Source of the DNA: an uncultured Eubacteriales bacterium
GTDB lineage: Bacteria; Bacillota; Clostridia; Christensenellales; Aristaeellaceae
DNA length: 64,000 bases
Direction of reading: 5' to 3'
Assembly (NCBI GenBank): GCA_902790175.1
Contig: CADAQZ010000008.1
Span: 26,855-90,854, forward strand
The translations under genes and the position numbers were made by a program. The notes beneath the pieces were generated by a model, which saw only the letters and a program-made list of their open reading frames with translations, ran no database searches and had not been told where the DNA came from. Of this stretch, positions 16,496-24,649 are shown in pieces. How positions within the stretch are numbered: the first letter of the stretch is position 1; every line of letters starts with the position of its first letter.

Positions 16496-17968
16496 CTACC
16501 CCTCGACGCCCTCCAGCATGTTCTCCGGCAGCGTGGAGGTCAGTGTTAACACGGAGATTTCCGGCTCGTTGAACAGCCGGAACGGCAAAAACGGCGTCTT
16601 GCCGTTGGTGGAGAGCCCGCGCGTGATGTACATCTGCGTCTCGCCGACGACGGACAGCCCGTCCACGTCCTCCTGCTTCGGGAACCAGCCGCCGCGGTCC
16701 ATGGTGGCGTCCGGCACGTAGAACGCGCCCACGCCGGGGATCCGCCAGACGCCGCCGCAATAGTGACCGGCGACGATCAGTTCCGGCGAGGTCAGGAAGC
16801 GCTCGGTGGTGGAATCGTGGTCCTCGCTGGTGTAGATGAAGGCGTCGGTCGGCGGCTCGTGGGCCAGCGAGATGTGGATGTCGGTGGCGCTCATGGCGCG
16901 CTGCGCGTCGTAGAGCTGCTGCGCCAGTTTCATGCGGTAGGTGGTCAGCGGCAGCGTGGTGTAGTCCTCGTTGATGCCGCTGCGCACGCCGTCCACCTCC
17001 TGGTCGGTCTGGTCCTGCCAGGTCTCTAATGTGGAGATCGCCTCCAGGTTCAGCATCGTGGCGGGGGAGATCCAGAGCGTGGACTTCTTCACGTCGATGG
17101 ACATCGGCGCGTCCACGTAGTGCGCCCCGCGCTCCACGGCCCCGAGGATCCAGTCCTCCAGGATCAGCTGGGAGAGCACGCCCTCCGTGCCGCGTGCGCC
17201 CTTGATGTAGGGCCCGGGGTCGCTGTCGCCGCAGATGAAGTACACCTTGCCCGGGTCGCGCAGACCCTCGATGAATTCCCAGAAGGGCTCGGCGTTGCCG
17301 GACTTGCCCACCATGTCGCCCACGCAGAATATCGCGTCGTACTTGATGCCGTTCAGCGTCCTTAAGAGCAGGCTCTGGCTGTCGCCGAAGCGCTTGCCGT
17401 TCATGTCCGAGAGCACCACGATGCGGTAGCCCTCCATGTCGTTCGGCAGGCCGACCACGGTCACGGTCTGCTCGGTGACGACGAGATTGCTGTTGTTCAG
17501 CATCACGCCGCCGGCGAGTATGGCGATGGCGGCGAGCACGATCAGCGGCCAGAAGCGGATCTCCTGTCCAAAGAGGCGGATGGGCTTGAAGAAGCTGTCG
17601 GGCCCGGTGGCGCTCATCAGTTCGTACAGCGAGCGGTACACGCGCCGCTTCTTGCGCTTGACCTTTTTCTTGCGCTTGGGGGCGACCTTCGGGAACGCCG
17701 CGGCCTTGTCGGCCTTCTTTTCGGGCTTCTTCTTCGGAGCGGCGTCTTCGGCTTCGGCGGCGCTTTCCTCGCCTTCCGCGGCCTCCTTGCGCCGGTGCAT
17801 GATGGGCACGCGAGCGTCGGTGCGCTTGCGGCGGCGCGGCGCGATCTCCGCCTCGTCGCCGTACAGGCCGGTCTCGTCGCGCAGCACATCGTCCGAAGCC
17901 CCGGACGTGGGCTTCGGTATCGGGATATCCTTCTTCGCTGCGCGCTTCTTCTCTTCGGACTCGGCCAT
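16496..17968 (-). CDS. Membrane-anchored metallophosphoesterase-like protein with degenerate metal motifs
   Basis: 490 aa. Residues 1-115 are a highly charged, Lys/Arg/Glu-rich tail, probably disordered and cytoplasmic; a single membrane helix spans about 139-157; the rest is a calcineurin-like phosphoesterase fold of the YaeI/YkuE type. Canonical motifs are altered: SDxH is SDMN (188-190), GD is kept (217-218), GNHE/D is GDSD (247-250), the LxHxP-like AHEP is kept, and GHxHGG reads GHYCGG. Several metal ligands are therefore missing, so catalysis may be altered or lost while the fold is retained. The substrate is unknown. Cys in the last motif could be an alternative ligand. Confidence 0.8.
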   Translation of the reverse strand: MAESEEKKRAAKKDIPIPKPTSGASDDVLRDETGLYGDEAEIAPRRRKRTDARVPIMHRRKEAAEGEESAAEAEDAAPKKKPEKKADKAAAFPKVAPKRKKKVKRKKRRVYRSLYELMSATGPDSFFKPIRLFGQEIRFWPLIVLAAIAILAGGVMLNNSNLVVTEQTVTVVGLPNDMEGYRIVVLSDMNGKRFGDSQSLLLRTLNGIKYDAIFCVGDMVGKSGNAEPFWEFIEGLRDPGKVYFICGDSDPGPYIKGARGTEGVLSQLILEDWILGAVERGAHYVDAPMSIDVKKSTLWISPATMLNLEAISTLETWQDQTDQEVDGVRSGINEDYTTLPLTTYRMKLAQQLYDAQRAMSATDIHISLAHEPPTDAFIYTSEDHDSTTERFLTSPELIVAGHYCGGVWRIPGVGAFYVPDATMDRGGWFPKQEDVDGLSVVGETQMYITRGLSTNGKTPFLPFRLFNEPEISVLTLTSTLPENMLEGVEG

Positions 17969-17998
17969 GTCATGCTCCTCGAAAAAACCTTATCCCTT

Positions 17999-18027
17999 AT
18001 TATAGGCTGGATTTCGCTTTCTGGCAA
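17999..18027 (-). promoter_or_regulatory. Housekeeping promoter of the metallophosphoesterase gene
   Basis: Minus strand TTGCCA (18027-18022), 17 bp, TATAAT (18004-17999), about 31 bp upstream of the ATG. Confidence 0.8.
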
Positions 18028-18080
18028 GTCGCGCCTTGGTCAATTATAATAAAAACAGGTAAACAAAACCGCGCTCCGGC

Positions 18081-18109
18081 TTCACGGGGCGGGGGAAATA
18101 TGGTATACT
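18081..18109 (+). promoter_or_regulatory. Extended -10 promoter of radA
   Basis: TTCACG (18081-18086), 17 bp, TATACT (18104-18109) preceded by TGG, giving an extended -10. Confidence 0.65.
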
Positions 18110-18165
18110 TATTTGGAATTGTTCACAATAATACCGCCGCATGCGCGGCTTCGGAGGGGAACACC

Positions 18166-19560
18166 GTGGCGAAGGTCAAAACGATATACGTCTGCACGGA
18201 GTGCGGCTACGAGACGCCCAAGTGGCTGGGCAAGTGCCCGGACTGCGGCAGTTGGAACACTCTGGAGGAGCAGGAGAGCGCCCCCGCGATCAAGGCGGAG
18301 GAGAAGAAGCTGAAGCGCGCCCCCGGCAGCGACGCGCAGGCCGTGCGCGTGGACGAGATCCCGGACGAGGCCATGGAGCGCCGCTCCAGCGGCATTGCAG
18401 AGCTGGACCGCGTGCTCGGCGGCGGCGTGGTGGATGGCTCGCTCGTGCTGGTGGGTGGCGACCCGGGCATCGGTAAGTCCACGCTGCTGACGCAGCTGTG
18501 CGCGAACATGGCGGCGGAAGGCACGACGGCACTGTACGTGTCCGGCGAGGAATCCACGCGGCAGATCAAGCTGCGCGCGCGCCGTCTGGGCGCGTCCGAC
18601 GCCGGGTTCTTCGTGCTTTCCGAAAACGACATGAATACCGTCGAGCGCCGCATGCAGGAGCTTTCGCCCACGGTGATGGTCGTCGACTCGATCCAGACCA
18701 TGTATCGGCCGGAGATGGCCAGCGCGCCGGGCAGCGTTTCACAGGTGCGCGAGTGCGCGTCGATGTTGATGCGGCTGGCGAAGGTCAGCGGATGCAGCGT
18801 GTTCCTCGTGGGCCACGTCACCAAGGAGGGCGCCATCGCGGGCCCGAGGATCCTCGAGCACATGGTGGACGCCGTGCTCTACTTCGAGGGCGACCGGCAG
18901 CACCAGTACAGGCTGCTGCGCGCGGTGAAGAACCGCTTTGGCTCCGTCAACGAGCTGGGCATGTTCGAGATGACGGAGCAGGGGATGCGCGAGGTGCAGA
19001 ACGCCAGCGAGGCGCTGCTCTCCGAGCGCGCCCACGACGCCAGCGGCTCAGTGGTGATGTGCGCGATGGAGGGCTCGAGGCCGCTGCTGACGGATGTACA
19101 GGCGCTGGTGTCCACCACCGTGTTCGGCAACCCCCGGCGCATGGCCAGCGGCGTGGACCAGGGGAGGCTGTCGCTGCTGTTGGCGGTGCTGGAAAAGCGC
19201 GTCGGGCTTCGGATGTACGACCAGGACGTGTATATCAACATCGCGGGCGGCATGTCGCTGACGGAGCCCGCGGCGGACCTGGCGCTGTGCGCCGCCATCG
19301 CATCCTCCCACCGAAACCGCGCCATCGGCGCGGGCTGGTCGGTGATGGGCGAGGTGGGCCTGGCGGGCGAGGTGCGCGCCATCTCCCAGGCCGAGCGCCG
19401 CATCGCCGAATGCGCCCGGCTGGGGTTTGACCACCTGATCCTGCCCAAGTACAACCTGCGGAACCTGCGCGTGCCGGACGGCATACAGGTGCTGGGCGTG
19501 GAGAGCGTGGCCCAGGCCGTGGCCGCGCTGGGACTTCACAGAACCGACGTCGGTCTGTAA
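18166..19560 (+). CDS. radA: DNA repair protein RadA/Sms
   Basis: 464 aa. Hexameric helicase/ATPase promoting branch migration in recombination. The N-terminal zinc finger has CTEC and CPDC; Walker A is GGDPGIGKST; the RadA-specific KNRFGS motif is present; the C-terminal third is the Lon-protease-like domain (GGMSLTEPAADLALCAAI). GTG 18166 is chosen since GGAGGGG lies 6 nt upstream and the protein then begins right before the zinc finger; the frame is open upstream to 18100. Confidence 0.95.
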   Translation: MAKVKTIYVCTECGYETPKWLGKCPDCGSWNTLEEQESAPAIKAEEKKLKRAPGSDAQAVRVDEIPDEAMERRSSGIAELDRVLGGGVVDGSLVLVGGDPGIGKSTLLTQLCANMAAEGTTALYVSGEESTRQIKLRARRLGASDAGFFVLSENDMNTVERRMQELSPTVMVVDSIQTMYRPEMASAPGSVSQVRECASMLMRLAKVSGCSVFLVGHVTKEGAIAGPRILEHMVDAVLYFEGDRQHQYRLLRAVKNRFGSVNELGMFEMTEQGMREVQNASEALLSERAHDASGSVVMCAMEGSRPLLTDVQALVSTTVFGNPRRMASGVDQGRLSLLLAVLEKRVGLRMYDQDVYINIAGGMSLTEPAADLALCAAIASSHRNRAIGAGWSVMGEVGLAGEVRAISQAERRIAECARLGFDHLILPKYNLRNLRVPDGIQVLGVESVAQAVAALGLHRTDVGL

Positions 19561-19775
19561 ATACAGACTTTGGTATATTGTGTGCGATATTCAATAGAGC
19601 TTTAATATAATAGAAATATTAACAACATATTGAGACGCTATGACATGGCAAAAATTCACATTCGGTTGATAAAGCACCCGTATAATACCCGCCATGGCCG
19701 ATGAAGGTGCCGCCAGCGCGTTAAATTGGCGGCACGGTTCGATTTCGACCCGGCAGTTGATGATATGTTTACAAT

Positions 19776-19794
19776 GGCGCGGTATAATAGCGCC
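19776..19794 (+). promoter_or_regulatory. -10 element flanked by an inverted repeat, upstream of the DUF5685 gene
   Basis: TATAAT at 19783-19788 lies inside GGCGC-N9-GCGCC (19776-19794). No good -35 is seen at 16-18 bp (TTGATG is 20 bp away), suggesting activator or repressor control. The rest of 19561-19818 is AT-rich with a GCCGCCA/TGGCGGC hairpin and no evident gene. Confidence 0.4.
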
Positions 19795-19818
19795 AACGCT
19801 TGAATCGGGAGGGGCGGC

Positions 19819-20664
19819 ATGTTTGGATACGTGATCACCAATCCCGAATCGCTCTCCAAGGAGCGCCAGCAGCGCTTTCGCGCGTTCTACTGCGGCCTGT
19901 GCGCGACATTGCGCAGGCGGCACGGCCTGGCTTCCGGCGCGGCGCTCAGCTACGACATGACGTTCCTGGCGATGCTCTTGAACGCCGTGTACGAGCCGGG
20001 GGAGCGCTTCGGCCGCGAGCGATGCCCGGCGCACCTGGTGAAGGCGCACGACTACGTGCTGACGCCGGTGATGGACTACGCGGCGGACATGAACGCGGCG
20101 CTGGCGTATCACAAGTGCCGCGACAACTGGTCGGACGACCGCGACCTGATCGCCGCCGGGGAGGGCGCGCTGCTCAAGCGGGCCTATCAAAAGGCAAAGG
20201 CGAACCATCCCGAAAAGTGCGCGGCCATCGAGGCGTGGCTCGACGAGATCCACGATATCGAGACGCGGGGGCTTCAGCAGGTGGACGCGCCGGTGAACGC
20301 CACGGGCAGATTGCTGGGCGAGCTGTTCGTCTGGCCCGGCGACGCGACCTTCTCTGAAGAACTTCGCGCCGTGGGCGACGGCCTGGGGCGGTTCATCTAC
20401 TTCATGGACGCCTATGAGGACCTGCCGCGGGACGCCCGCAAGGGCCGCTACAACCCGCTCAAGGGCCTTCGGGACCGGGAGGACTACGAGGCGCTGTGCA
20501 AGACGGCGCTGACGATGATGATCGCGGACGCCACGCAGGCGTTTGAGGAACTGCCGGTGGTTCTGGACGCGGATATCCTCCGGAACGTTATGTATTCCGG
20601 GGTATGGAGCAAGTACGCGCTGCTGCAGGAGAAGCGGGGCGCGCAAGGAAAAGGAGCAGAGTGA
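19819..20664 (+). CDS. DUF5685 family protein
   Basis: 281 aa, function unknown. It starts [12 protein letters not shown] with an early [15 protein letters not shown] segment, typical of DUF5685: a conserved N-terminal Cys pair then a helical body. Further Cys/His residues occur ([20 protein letters not shown]), suggesting metal or redox chemistry, and acidic [18 protein letters not shown] resembles the Asp-rich stretches of isoprenoid-synthase-like helical folds, an analogy only. GGGAGGGGCGGC precedes the ATG. Its stop overlaps the J-domain gene (TGATG), so the two are coupled. Confidence 0.8.
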   Translation: MFGYVITNPESLSKERQQRFRAFYCGLCATLRRRHGLASGAALSYDMTFLAMLLNAVYEPGERFGRERCPAHLVKAHDYVLTPVMDYAADMNAALAYHKCRDNWSDDRDLIAAGEGALLKRAYQKAKANHPEKCAAIEAWLDEIHDIETRGLQQVDAPVNATGRLLGELFVWPGDATFSEELRAVGDGLGRFIYFMDAYEDLPRDARKGRYNPLKGLRDREDYEALCKTALTMMIADATQAFEELPVVLDADILRNVMYSGVWSKYALLQEKRGAQGKGAE

Positions 20665-21347
20665 TGCAGGATCCCTATCGCGTATTGGGCGTTTCACCCC
20701 AGGCGACGGACGAGGAGATCAAGAAGGCCTACCGGGCGCTGGCCAAGAAGTACCATCCCGACGTGAACAACGGCTCCGCGCAGGCGGAGGCGCGCATGAA
20801 GGAGGTCAACGAGGCCTACTCCATGGTGATGAAGATGCGCCGGGAGGGCGTGGGCGGCTACGGCGGCTCGTCCTACGGCTACGGCAGCAGCTACGGCAGC
20901 GGCCCCTACGGCGGGCCCTACGGCGCCGGGGCAGGCGGCTACGGCGGCGGCTACACCTCCACCAATCCGCACATGCAGGCCGCGCGGAACTACATCCGCG
21001 CCGGGCACTTCCGGGAGGCCATGAACGTGCTGGAGGGCGTTATGGAGCGCGGCGCCGAGTGGTACTACCTGTGCGGCGAGGCCAGCCTGGGCCTGGGGAA
21101 CCGGGTCGCGGCGCTGAACTACGCCCGCCAGGCCGTCAGCATGGACCCGGGCAGCTTTGAATACCGGGCGCTGCTCAGCCGCCTGGAGGGCGGCGCGCGC
21201 TACTACCAGCAGAACGGGGCGACCCGCGGCTTCAGCGTGCCCACGGGGCTGTGCGCGAACCCGCTGCTCAGCTGCTGTGCCATCAACCTGCTGTGCAACT
21301 GCCTGTGCAACTGCTGCGGCGGGGGCGGCTACTACGGCCGCTGGTGA
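20664..21347 (+). CDS. J-domain protein with Gly/Tyr-rich linker and Cys-rich tail
   Basis: 227 aa. The N-terminal J domain (about 1-60) holds the HPD motif (KKYHPDVN), which stimulates DnaK-type ATPases. A Gly/Tyr/Ser low-complexity linker (about 68-97) follows, then an all-helical TPR-like segment ([42 protein letters not shown]), and a C terminus with many cysteines ([22 protein letters not shown]). It is not DnaJ: the Gly-rich/zinc-centre/CTD order is absent. Start overlaps the DUF5685 stop; the next gene follows at 30 bp. Confidence 0.87.
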   Translation: MQDPYRVLGVSPQATDEEIKKAYRALAKKYHPDVNNGSAQAEARMKEVNEAYSMVMKMRREGVGGYGGSSYGYGSSYGSGPYGGPYGAGAGGYGGGYTSTNPHMQAARNYIRAGHFREAMNVLEGVMERGAEWYYLCGEASLGLGNRVAALNYARQAVSMDPGSFEYRALLSRLEGGARYYQQNGATRGFSVPTGLCANPLLSCCAINLLCNCLCNCCGGGGYYGRW

Positions 21348-21377
21348 CAAAGTGTGCCCAAGAGGAGGAGTTTAAAG

Positions 21378-21791
21378 ATGTCTTTCATGCAGAAGGTTAG
21401 GGACGGGCTTCGCAGGCTGATGGTGGGGCGTCGCGGGCCGGACGAGCTCTCGCTGGCGCTGCTGGTTGCGGGCGTGGTGCTGTCGATGCTCTCGAGCATC
21501 ACGCGCATCGGGCTTTTCTACCTGGTCAGCCTCGTGGCCTACGGCTTTTCGATATACAGGATGTTCTCGCGCAGGATCGAGAAGCGCTACGCAGAAAACG
21601 TGAAGTTTTTGACGTTCTGGCGCGGCTGGCGGTCGAGCCTCAAACAGTTCATCAACCGCGCCAAGAACATGCGCAAGTACAAGTACTACAAGTGCCCGCA
21701 GTGCCACGCATGGCTGCGCCTGCCGCGCAAGGTGGGCGAGGTGACGGTCACGTGCGGCAAGTGCCACAGCAGCTTCAAGCAGAAGGCGTGA
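21378..21791 (+). CDS. Small membrane protein with C-terminal zinc ribbon
   Basis: 137 aa. Two predicted membrane helices (about 24-58), then a basic region and a zinc-ribbon-like pair CPQC and CGKC near the C terminus. Function unknown. ATG 21378 is chosen because AGAGGAGGAG lies 8 nt upstream; an ATG at 21354 is in frame but has no site. Third gene of the DUF5685/J-domain operon, closed by a strong terminator. Zinc-ribbon plus J-domain suggests a membrane-linked folding or quality-control role, an inference. Confidence 0.8.
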   Translation: MSFMQKVRDGLRRLMVGRRGPDELSLALLVAGVVLSMLSSITRIGLFYLVSLVAYGFSIYRMFSRRIEKRYAENVKFLTFWRGWRSSLKQFINRAKNMRKYKYYKCPQCHAWLRLPRKVGEVTVTCGKCHSSFKQKA

Positions 21792-21798
21792 TTATAAC

Positions 21799-21830
21799 GA
21801 GGGTCGCTTCGGCGGCTCTCTTGTTTTTTT
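21799..21830 (+). terminator. Rho-independent terminator with UUCG loop
   Basis: 9-bp stem (two G-T pairs), TTCG tetraloop at 21808-21811, then TTGTTTTTTT. The T tract also supplies the -35 of the next promoter. Confidence 0.92.
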
Positions 21831-21849
21831 CGGAAAAACCTGCTACAAT
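21821..21849 (+). promoter_or_regulatory. Promoter of the DUF6062 gene, overlapping the terminator
   Basis: TTGTTT (21821-21826) in the terminator T tract, 17 bp, TACAAT (21844-21849) with extended TGC. Confidence 0.6.
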
Positions 21850-21871
21850 GAATCAAAGGGAGTGATCATCC

Positions 21872-22627
21872 GTGAAGCAGCACATCGATACCGCGCCCAT
21901 CTGGGAGAGCTACCGGCAGGACTGCGAATGCCCGCTCTGCCTGCTGAACGCCAAGGTGGAGGCGTCGAACGTCGATTATTTCCTGGGGGAGTCGGTGATG
22001 GAGCCCAGCCAGCGCATCGAAGTTAACAAAAAGGGCTTCTGCGCGGGCCACTTCAAGATGATGTACGTGGCCGGCAACCGCCTGGGCCTGGCGCTGATGA
22101 CGCACACCTACATGAAGGAGAGCATGAAGGCGCTGAAGGAGAACGCCCAGAAGGCACGGGACGCCGCCGCCGCGGAGGCCGGAAAGCCCATATTCAAGCG
22201 CATCGGCGCGCAGAAAGGCGCGGCGTTCGGCGACGTGGTCGGCGAGCTGGAGAAGATGCAGAACACATGTTTGATGTGCGAGCGCATCCGCGAGACCATG
22301 GAGAGGTACATGTATACAGTGATATACATGTACAAGCACGAGGCCGAGTTTCCCAAGCTGTTCGCCGAGTCGAAGGGCATGTGCCTGAAGCACTACGCGC
22401 AGGCGCTGGAGATGGCCCCGAAGCAACTGTCCGGCGACGTGCTCAAGCGCTTCGTGGACACGCTGACGGACATCGAAATGAAGAATTTTGACCGCCTCGA
22501 GGGCGAAATCGAGTGGTTTACCAACAAATTTGACTATCGAAACCAGGATAAGCCCTGGGGCAACAGCCGCGACGCCGTGAAGCGCTGCGTGAACAAGCTG
22601 GGCCACCAGGTGGTCGACGAGGATTGA
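21872..22627 (+). CDS. DUF6062 family protein
   Basis: 251 aa, function unknown. Paired Cys/His motifs are spread along it: CPLC (about 24-27), GFCAGHF, CLMC (near 132-135) and GMCLKH, an arrangement suggesting two metal or redox sites. It is otherwise helical and charged, with no membrane segment. The GTG start at 21872 has AAAGGGAG upstream. It is followed after 12 bp by an even more Cys-rich small protein, suggesting a joint job. Confidence 0.82.
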   Translation: MKQHIDTAPIWESYRQDCECPLCLLNAKVEASNVDYFLGESVMEPSQRIEVNKKGFCAGHFKMMYVAGNRLGLALMTHTYMKESMKALKENAQKARDAAAAEAGKPIFKRIGAQKGAAFGDVVGELEKMQNTCLMCERIRETMERYMYTVIYMYKHEAEFPKLFAESKGMCLKHYAQALEMAPKQLSGDVLKRFVDTLTDIEMKNFDRLEGEIEWFTNKFDYRNQDKPWGNSRDAVKRCVNKLGHQVVDED

Positions 22628-22639
22628 CCGGGGGAGAAC

Positions 22640-22903
22640 ATGGCAGAGAAGTATTGCGTGCTGGACGAGACCAAGCTGTGCGACGATTGCGGCGAGTGCA
22701 ACGTCTGCGACCTGGACCCCAACAAGATCTGCGACAACTGCATGAAGTGCGTGCGCACCGGCGCGGACTACAACGCCGTGGAGATCGACGAGATCATCGA
22801 CGACGGCTCCGGCGCCGAAGCCTACGAACAGCTGCGCAAGGACCTGGAAGAGACCGACGGCACGGTGCCGTTCGACTGCTTCAAGGATCAGAAAGCGGAT
22901 TGA
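22640..22903 (+). CDS. Small Cys-rich protein, putative metal-binding, function unknown
   Basis: 87 aa. Eight cysteines are packed into residues 6-37 in repeated CxxC pairs (CDDCGECNVCDLD, CDNCMKC), followed by an acidic helical half and one further Cys near the end (PFDCFKD). The clusters resemble iron-sulfur or zinc sites but do not follow the ferredoxin CxxCxxCxxxC pattern. GGGGGAG precedes the ATG. It is transcribed with the DUF6062 gene. Confidence 0.78.
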   Translation: MAEKYCVLDETKLCDDCGECNVCDLDPNKICDNCMKCVRTGADYNAVEIDEIIDDGSGAEAYEQLRKDLEETDGTVPFDCFKDQKAD

Positions 22904-23061
22904 TCGCCAAATCAGCGGCAAAACGCGCGCAGAACGCCGAAAAAGACATTGAAACGTGACCGGGGGGATGGCCGCCGGGCTCGGTGCCATTCCCTTAAAC
23001 TCTGCGCAAAAGACAGCTTTTGCGAAAAGATATGGCCATTTTGACGGGAGGAAGGCCCTGT

Positions 23062-24141
23062 ATGTCCACCTTTGCCGAAGAACGCGCCAAGGAACTGCAG
23101 CTGCTGACGCGATCCGCGCTGCGCGAGCTTCCCGACGTCTGCTTCGATTTCATCAACGCCATCGACTCCACGACCCAGCCGCTGACGCGCTACGCATACG
23201 TGTCCGATTTAAAGCTGTTCTTCAGCTTCCTGGTCAGTGAGCTGCCGAAGTTTGCCGACAAGACGCCGCGCACGCTGGAGGTCTCGGACCTGTCCAAAGT
23301 CACGTCGCGCGACATCTACATGTACCTTGACTTCCTCGGCCTCTACGTCAAGGACGACGTCGAGTTTTCCAACCAGGATCTCGGCAAGATGCGCAAATTG
23401 TCGTCTTTACGCAGTTTTTACAAATTCCTGTACAAAAACGGCTATATCGAGGCGGACCCGGCCTCGCTGGTGGACATGCCCAAGCGCCACAACAAGCCGA
23501 TCATACGGCTGGAGATCGACGAGGTGGCCCACATGCTGGACCTCGTGGAATCCGGCGAGATGCTCTCCGAGCGCCAAAAAAAGTACAATGACCACACAAA
23601 AAAGCGCGATCTGGCCATTTTAACACTGTTTTTGGGCACCGGCATCCGCGTTAGCGAGCTGGTGGGCATCAACATCGACGATATCGACTTCTCCATCAAC
23701 GGCTTCCTGGTCACGCGCAAGGGCGGCAGCCAGGCCATACTCTACTTCCCGGACGAGGTCGCCCAGGTCCTGCAGGACTATCTGAAGCTGCGCCGCGAGA
23801 TCACGCCCCAGCCCGGCAGCGAGGACGCGCTGTTTTTGTCGCTGCAGAACAAGCGCATATCGGTGCGCGCCGTACAGCTTATGGTCAAGAAGTACGCCAC
23901 GCTGGCCGCGCCGCTGAAAAAGCACCTGAGCCCGCACAAGCTGCGCAGCACGTTCGGCACGAACCTCTATCACGAGACCGGTGACATCTACCTCGTCGCC
24001 GACGTGCTGGGCCACAGCGATGTGAACACCACCCGCAGGCACTACGCCGCCATGTCCGACGATCGGAGGCGCATGGCCGCGCGAAAGGTACGCCTGCGCG
24101 AGGAGCCGGTCGAAGCGCCTGCGGATGGCGACGATCCATAA
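23062..24141 (+). CDS. Tyrosine recombinase, XerC/XerD-like
   Basis: 359 aa. N-terminal SAM-like core-binding domain (about 25-140) and C-terminal catalytic domain with GTGIRVSEL (first Arg), RKGGSQ (Lys), HKLRSTFGTNLY (HxxR) and LGHSDVNTTRRHY (H and nucleophile Tyr). All catalytic residues are present. The size and the absence of phage or transfer genes argue for a housekeeping chromosome-dimer resolvase rather than an integrase. ATG 23062 has GGGAGGAAGG upstream; in-frame ATGs at 23020-23032 lack one. The 158-bp gap before it holds no recognisable gene. Confidence 0.87.
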   Translation: MSTFAEERAKELQLLTRSALRELPDVCFDFINAIDSTTQPLTRYAYVSDLKLFFSFLVSELPKFADKTPRTLEVSDLSKVTSRDIYMYLDFLGLYVKDDVEFSNQDLGKMRKLSSLRSFYKFLYKNGYIEADPASLVDMPKRHNKPIIRLEIDEVAHMLDLVESGEMLSERQKKYNDHTKKRDLAILTLFLGTGIRVSELVGINIDDIDFSINGFLVTRKGGSQAILYFPDEVAQVLQDYLKLRREITPQPGSEDALFLSLQNKRISVRAVQLMVKKYATLAAPLKKHLSPHKLRSTFGTNLYHETGDIYLVADVLGHSDVNTTRRHYAAMSDDRRRMAARKVRLREEPVEAPADGDDP

Positions 24142-24172
24142 AGAAATTGCCTGAAACGTTGGTAAAAACGCT

Positions 24173-24201
24173 TGCAGGGGCGCCGATGCGGCGCCCCTGC
24201 A
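24173..24201. repeat. 13-bp palindrome between convergent recombinase and rnhA genes
   Basis: TGCAGGGGCGCCG / CGGCGCCCCTGCA, 3-nt loop ATG. Same design as 5160-5190. Probably acts as a bidirectional terminator. Confidence 0.72.
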
Positions 24202-24202
24202 T

Positions 24203-24649
24203 TCATATATTCACCCTGTGCTGTTTGATCTCTCCCGTGGCCAGCTCGTCGCAGCGGTTGTTGTGCGGGTTGTCCGCGTGGCCCTTCACCTTGATCCACT
24301 CGATGCGGTGCACGCCCGTGAATTTCAGGATCTCCTTCCATAGATCCTGGTTTTCGACGGGCTTTTTGTCGCTCTTGAGCCAGTTTTTCTGCTGCCAGCT
24401 GTCCAACCAGCCCTTGCGAAAGGCGTTCACGAGGTAGGCGCTGTCGGAATAGACCTTCACCTCGCAAGGCTCCTTCAGCCGCGCCAGCGCCTGGATCGGG
24501 GCCATCAGCTCCATGCGGTTGTTGGTCGTGCGCGCCTCGTAGCCGGAGATTTCCAGCTTCTTATCTTTGTACATCAGGATCGCGCCCCAGCCGCCCGGGC
24601 CGGGGTTGCCGGAGCATGCGCCGTCGGTGTAGATGATGACCTGCTTCAA
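24203..24649 (-). CDS. rnhA: Ribonuclease HI
   Basis: 148 aa. Cleaves RNA in RNA-DNA hybrids. Catalytic acids are in YTDGACSGNPGPGGWG (Asp8), TTNNRMELMA (Glu47), YSDSAYLVN (Asp69) and the C-terminal CDELA; the basic handle segment KGWLDSWQQKNWLK is present. The ATG overlaps the stop of the upstream lipoprotein gene (ATGA). Confidence 0.96.
   Translation of the reverse strand: MKQVIIYTDGACSGNPGPGGWGAILMYKDKKLEISGYEARTTNNRMELMAPIQALARLKEPCEVKVYSDSAYLVNAFRKGWLDSWQQKNWLKSDKKPVENQDLWKEILKFTGVHRIEWIKVKGHADNPHNNRCDELATGEIKQHRVNI

Noticed and set aside
19680-19760. tRNA gene suggested by a GGTTCGATTTCGACC stretch
   Set aside because: No acceptor, D or anticodon arms can be folded around it and no CCA-type end fits.
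23062-24141. Tyrosine recombinase as the integrase of a mobile element
   Set aside because: No attachment-site repeats, phage, conjugation or cargo genes nearby; size and motifs fit a chromosomal Xer protein.
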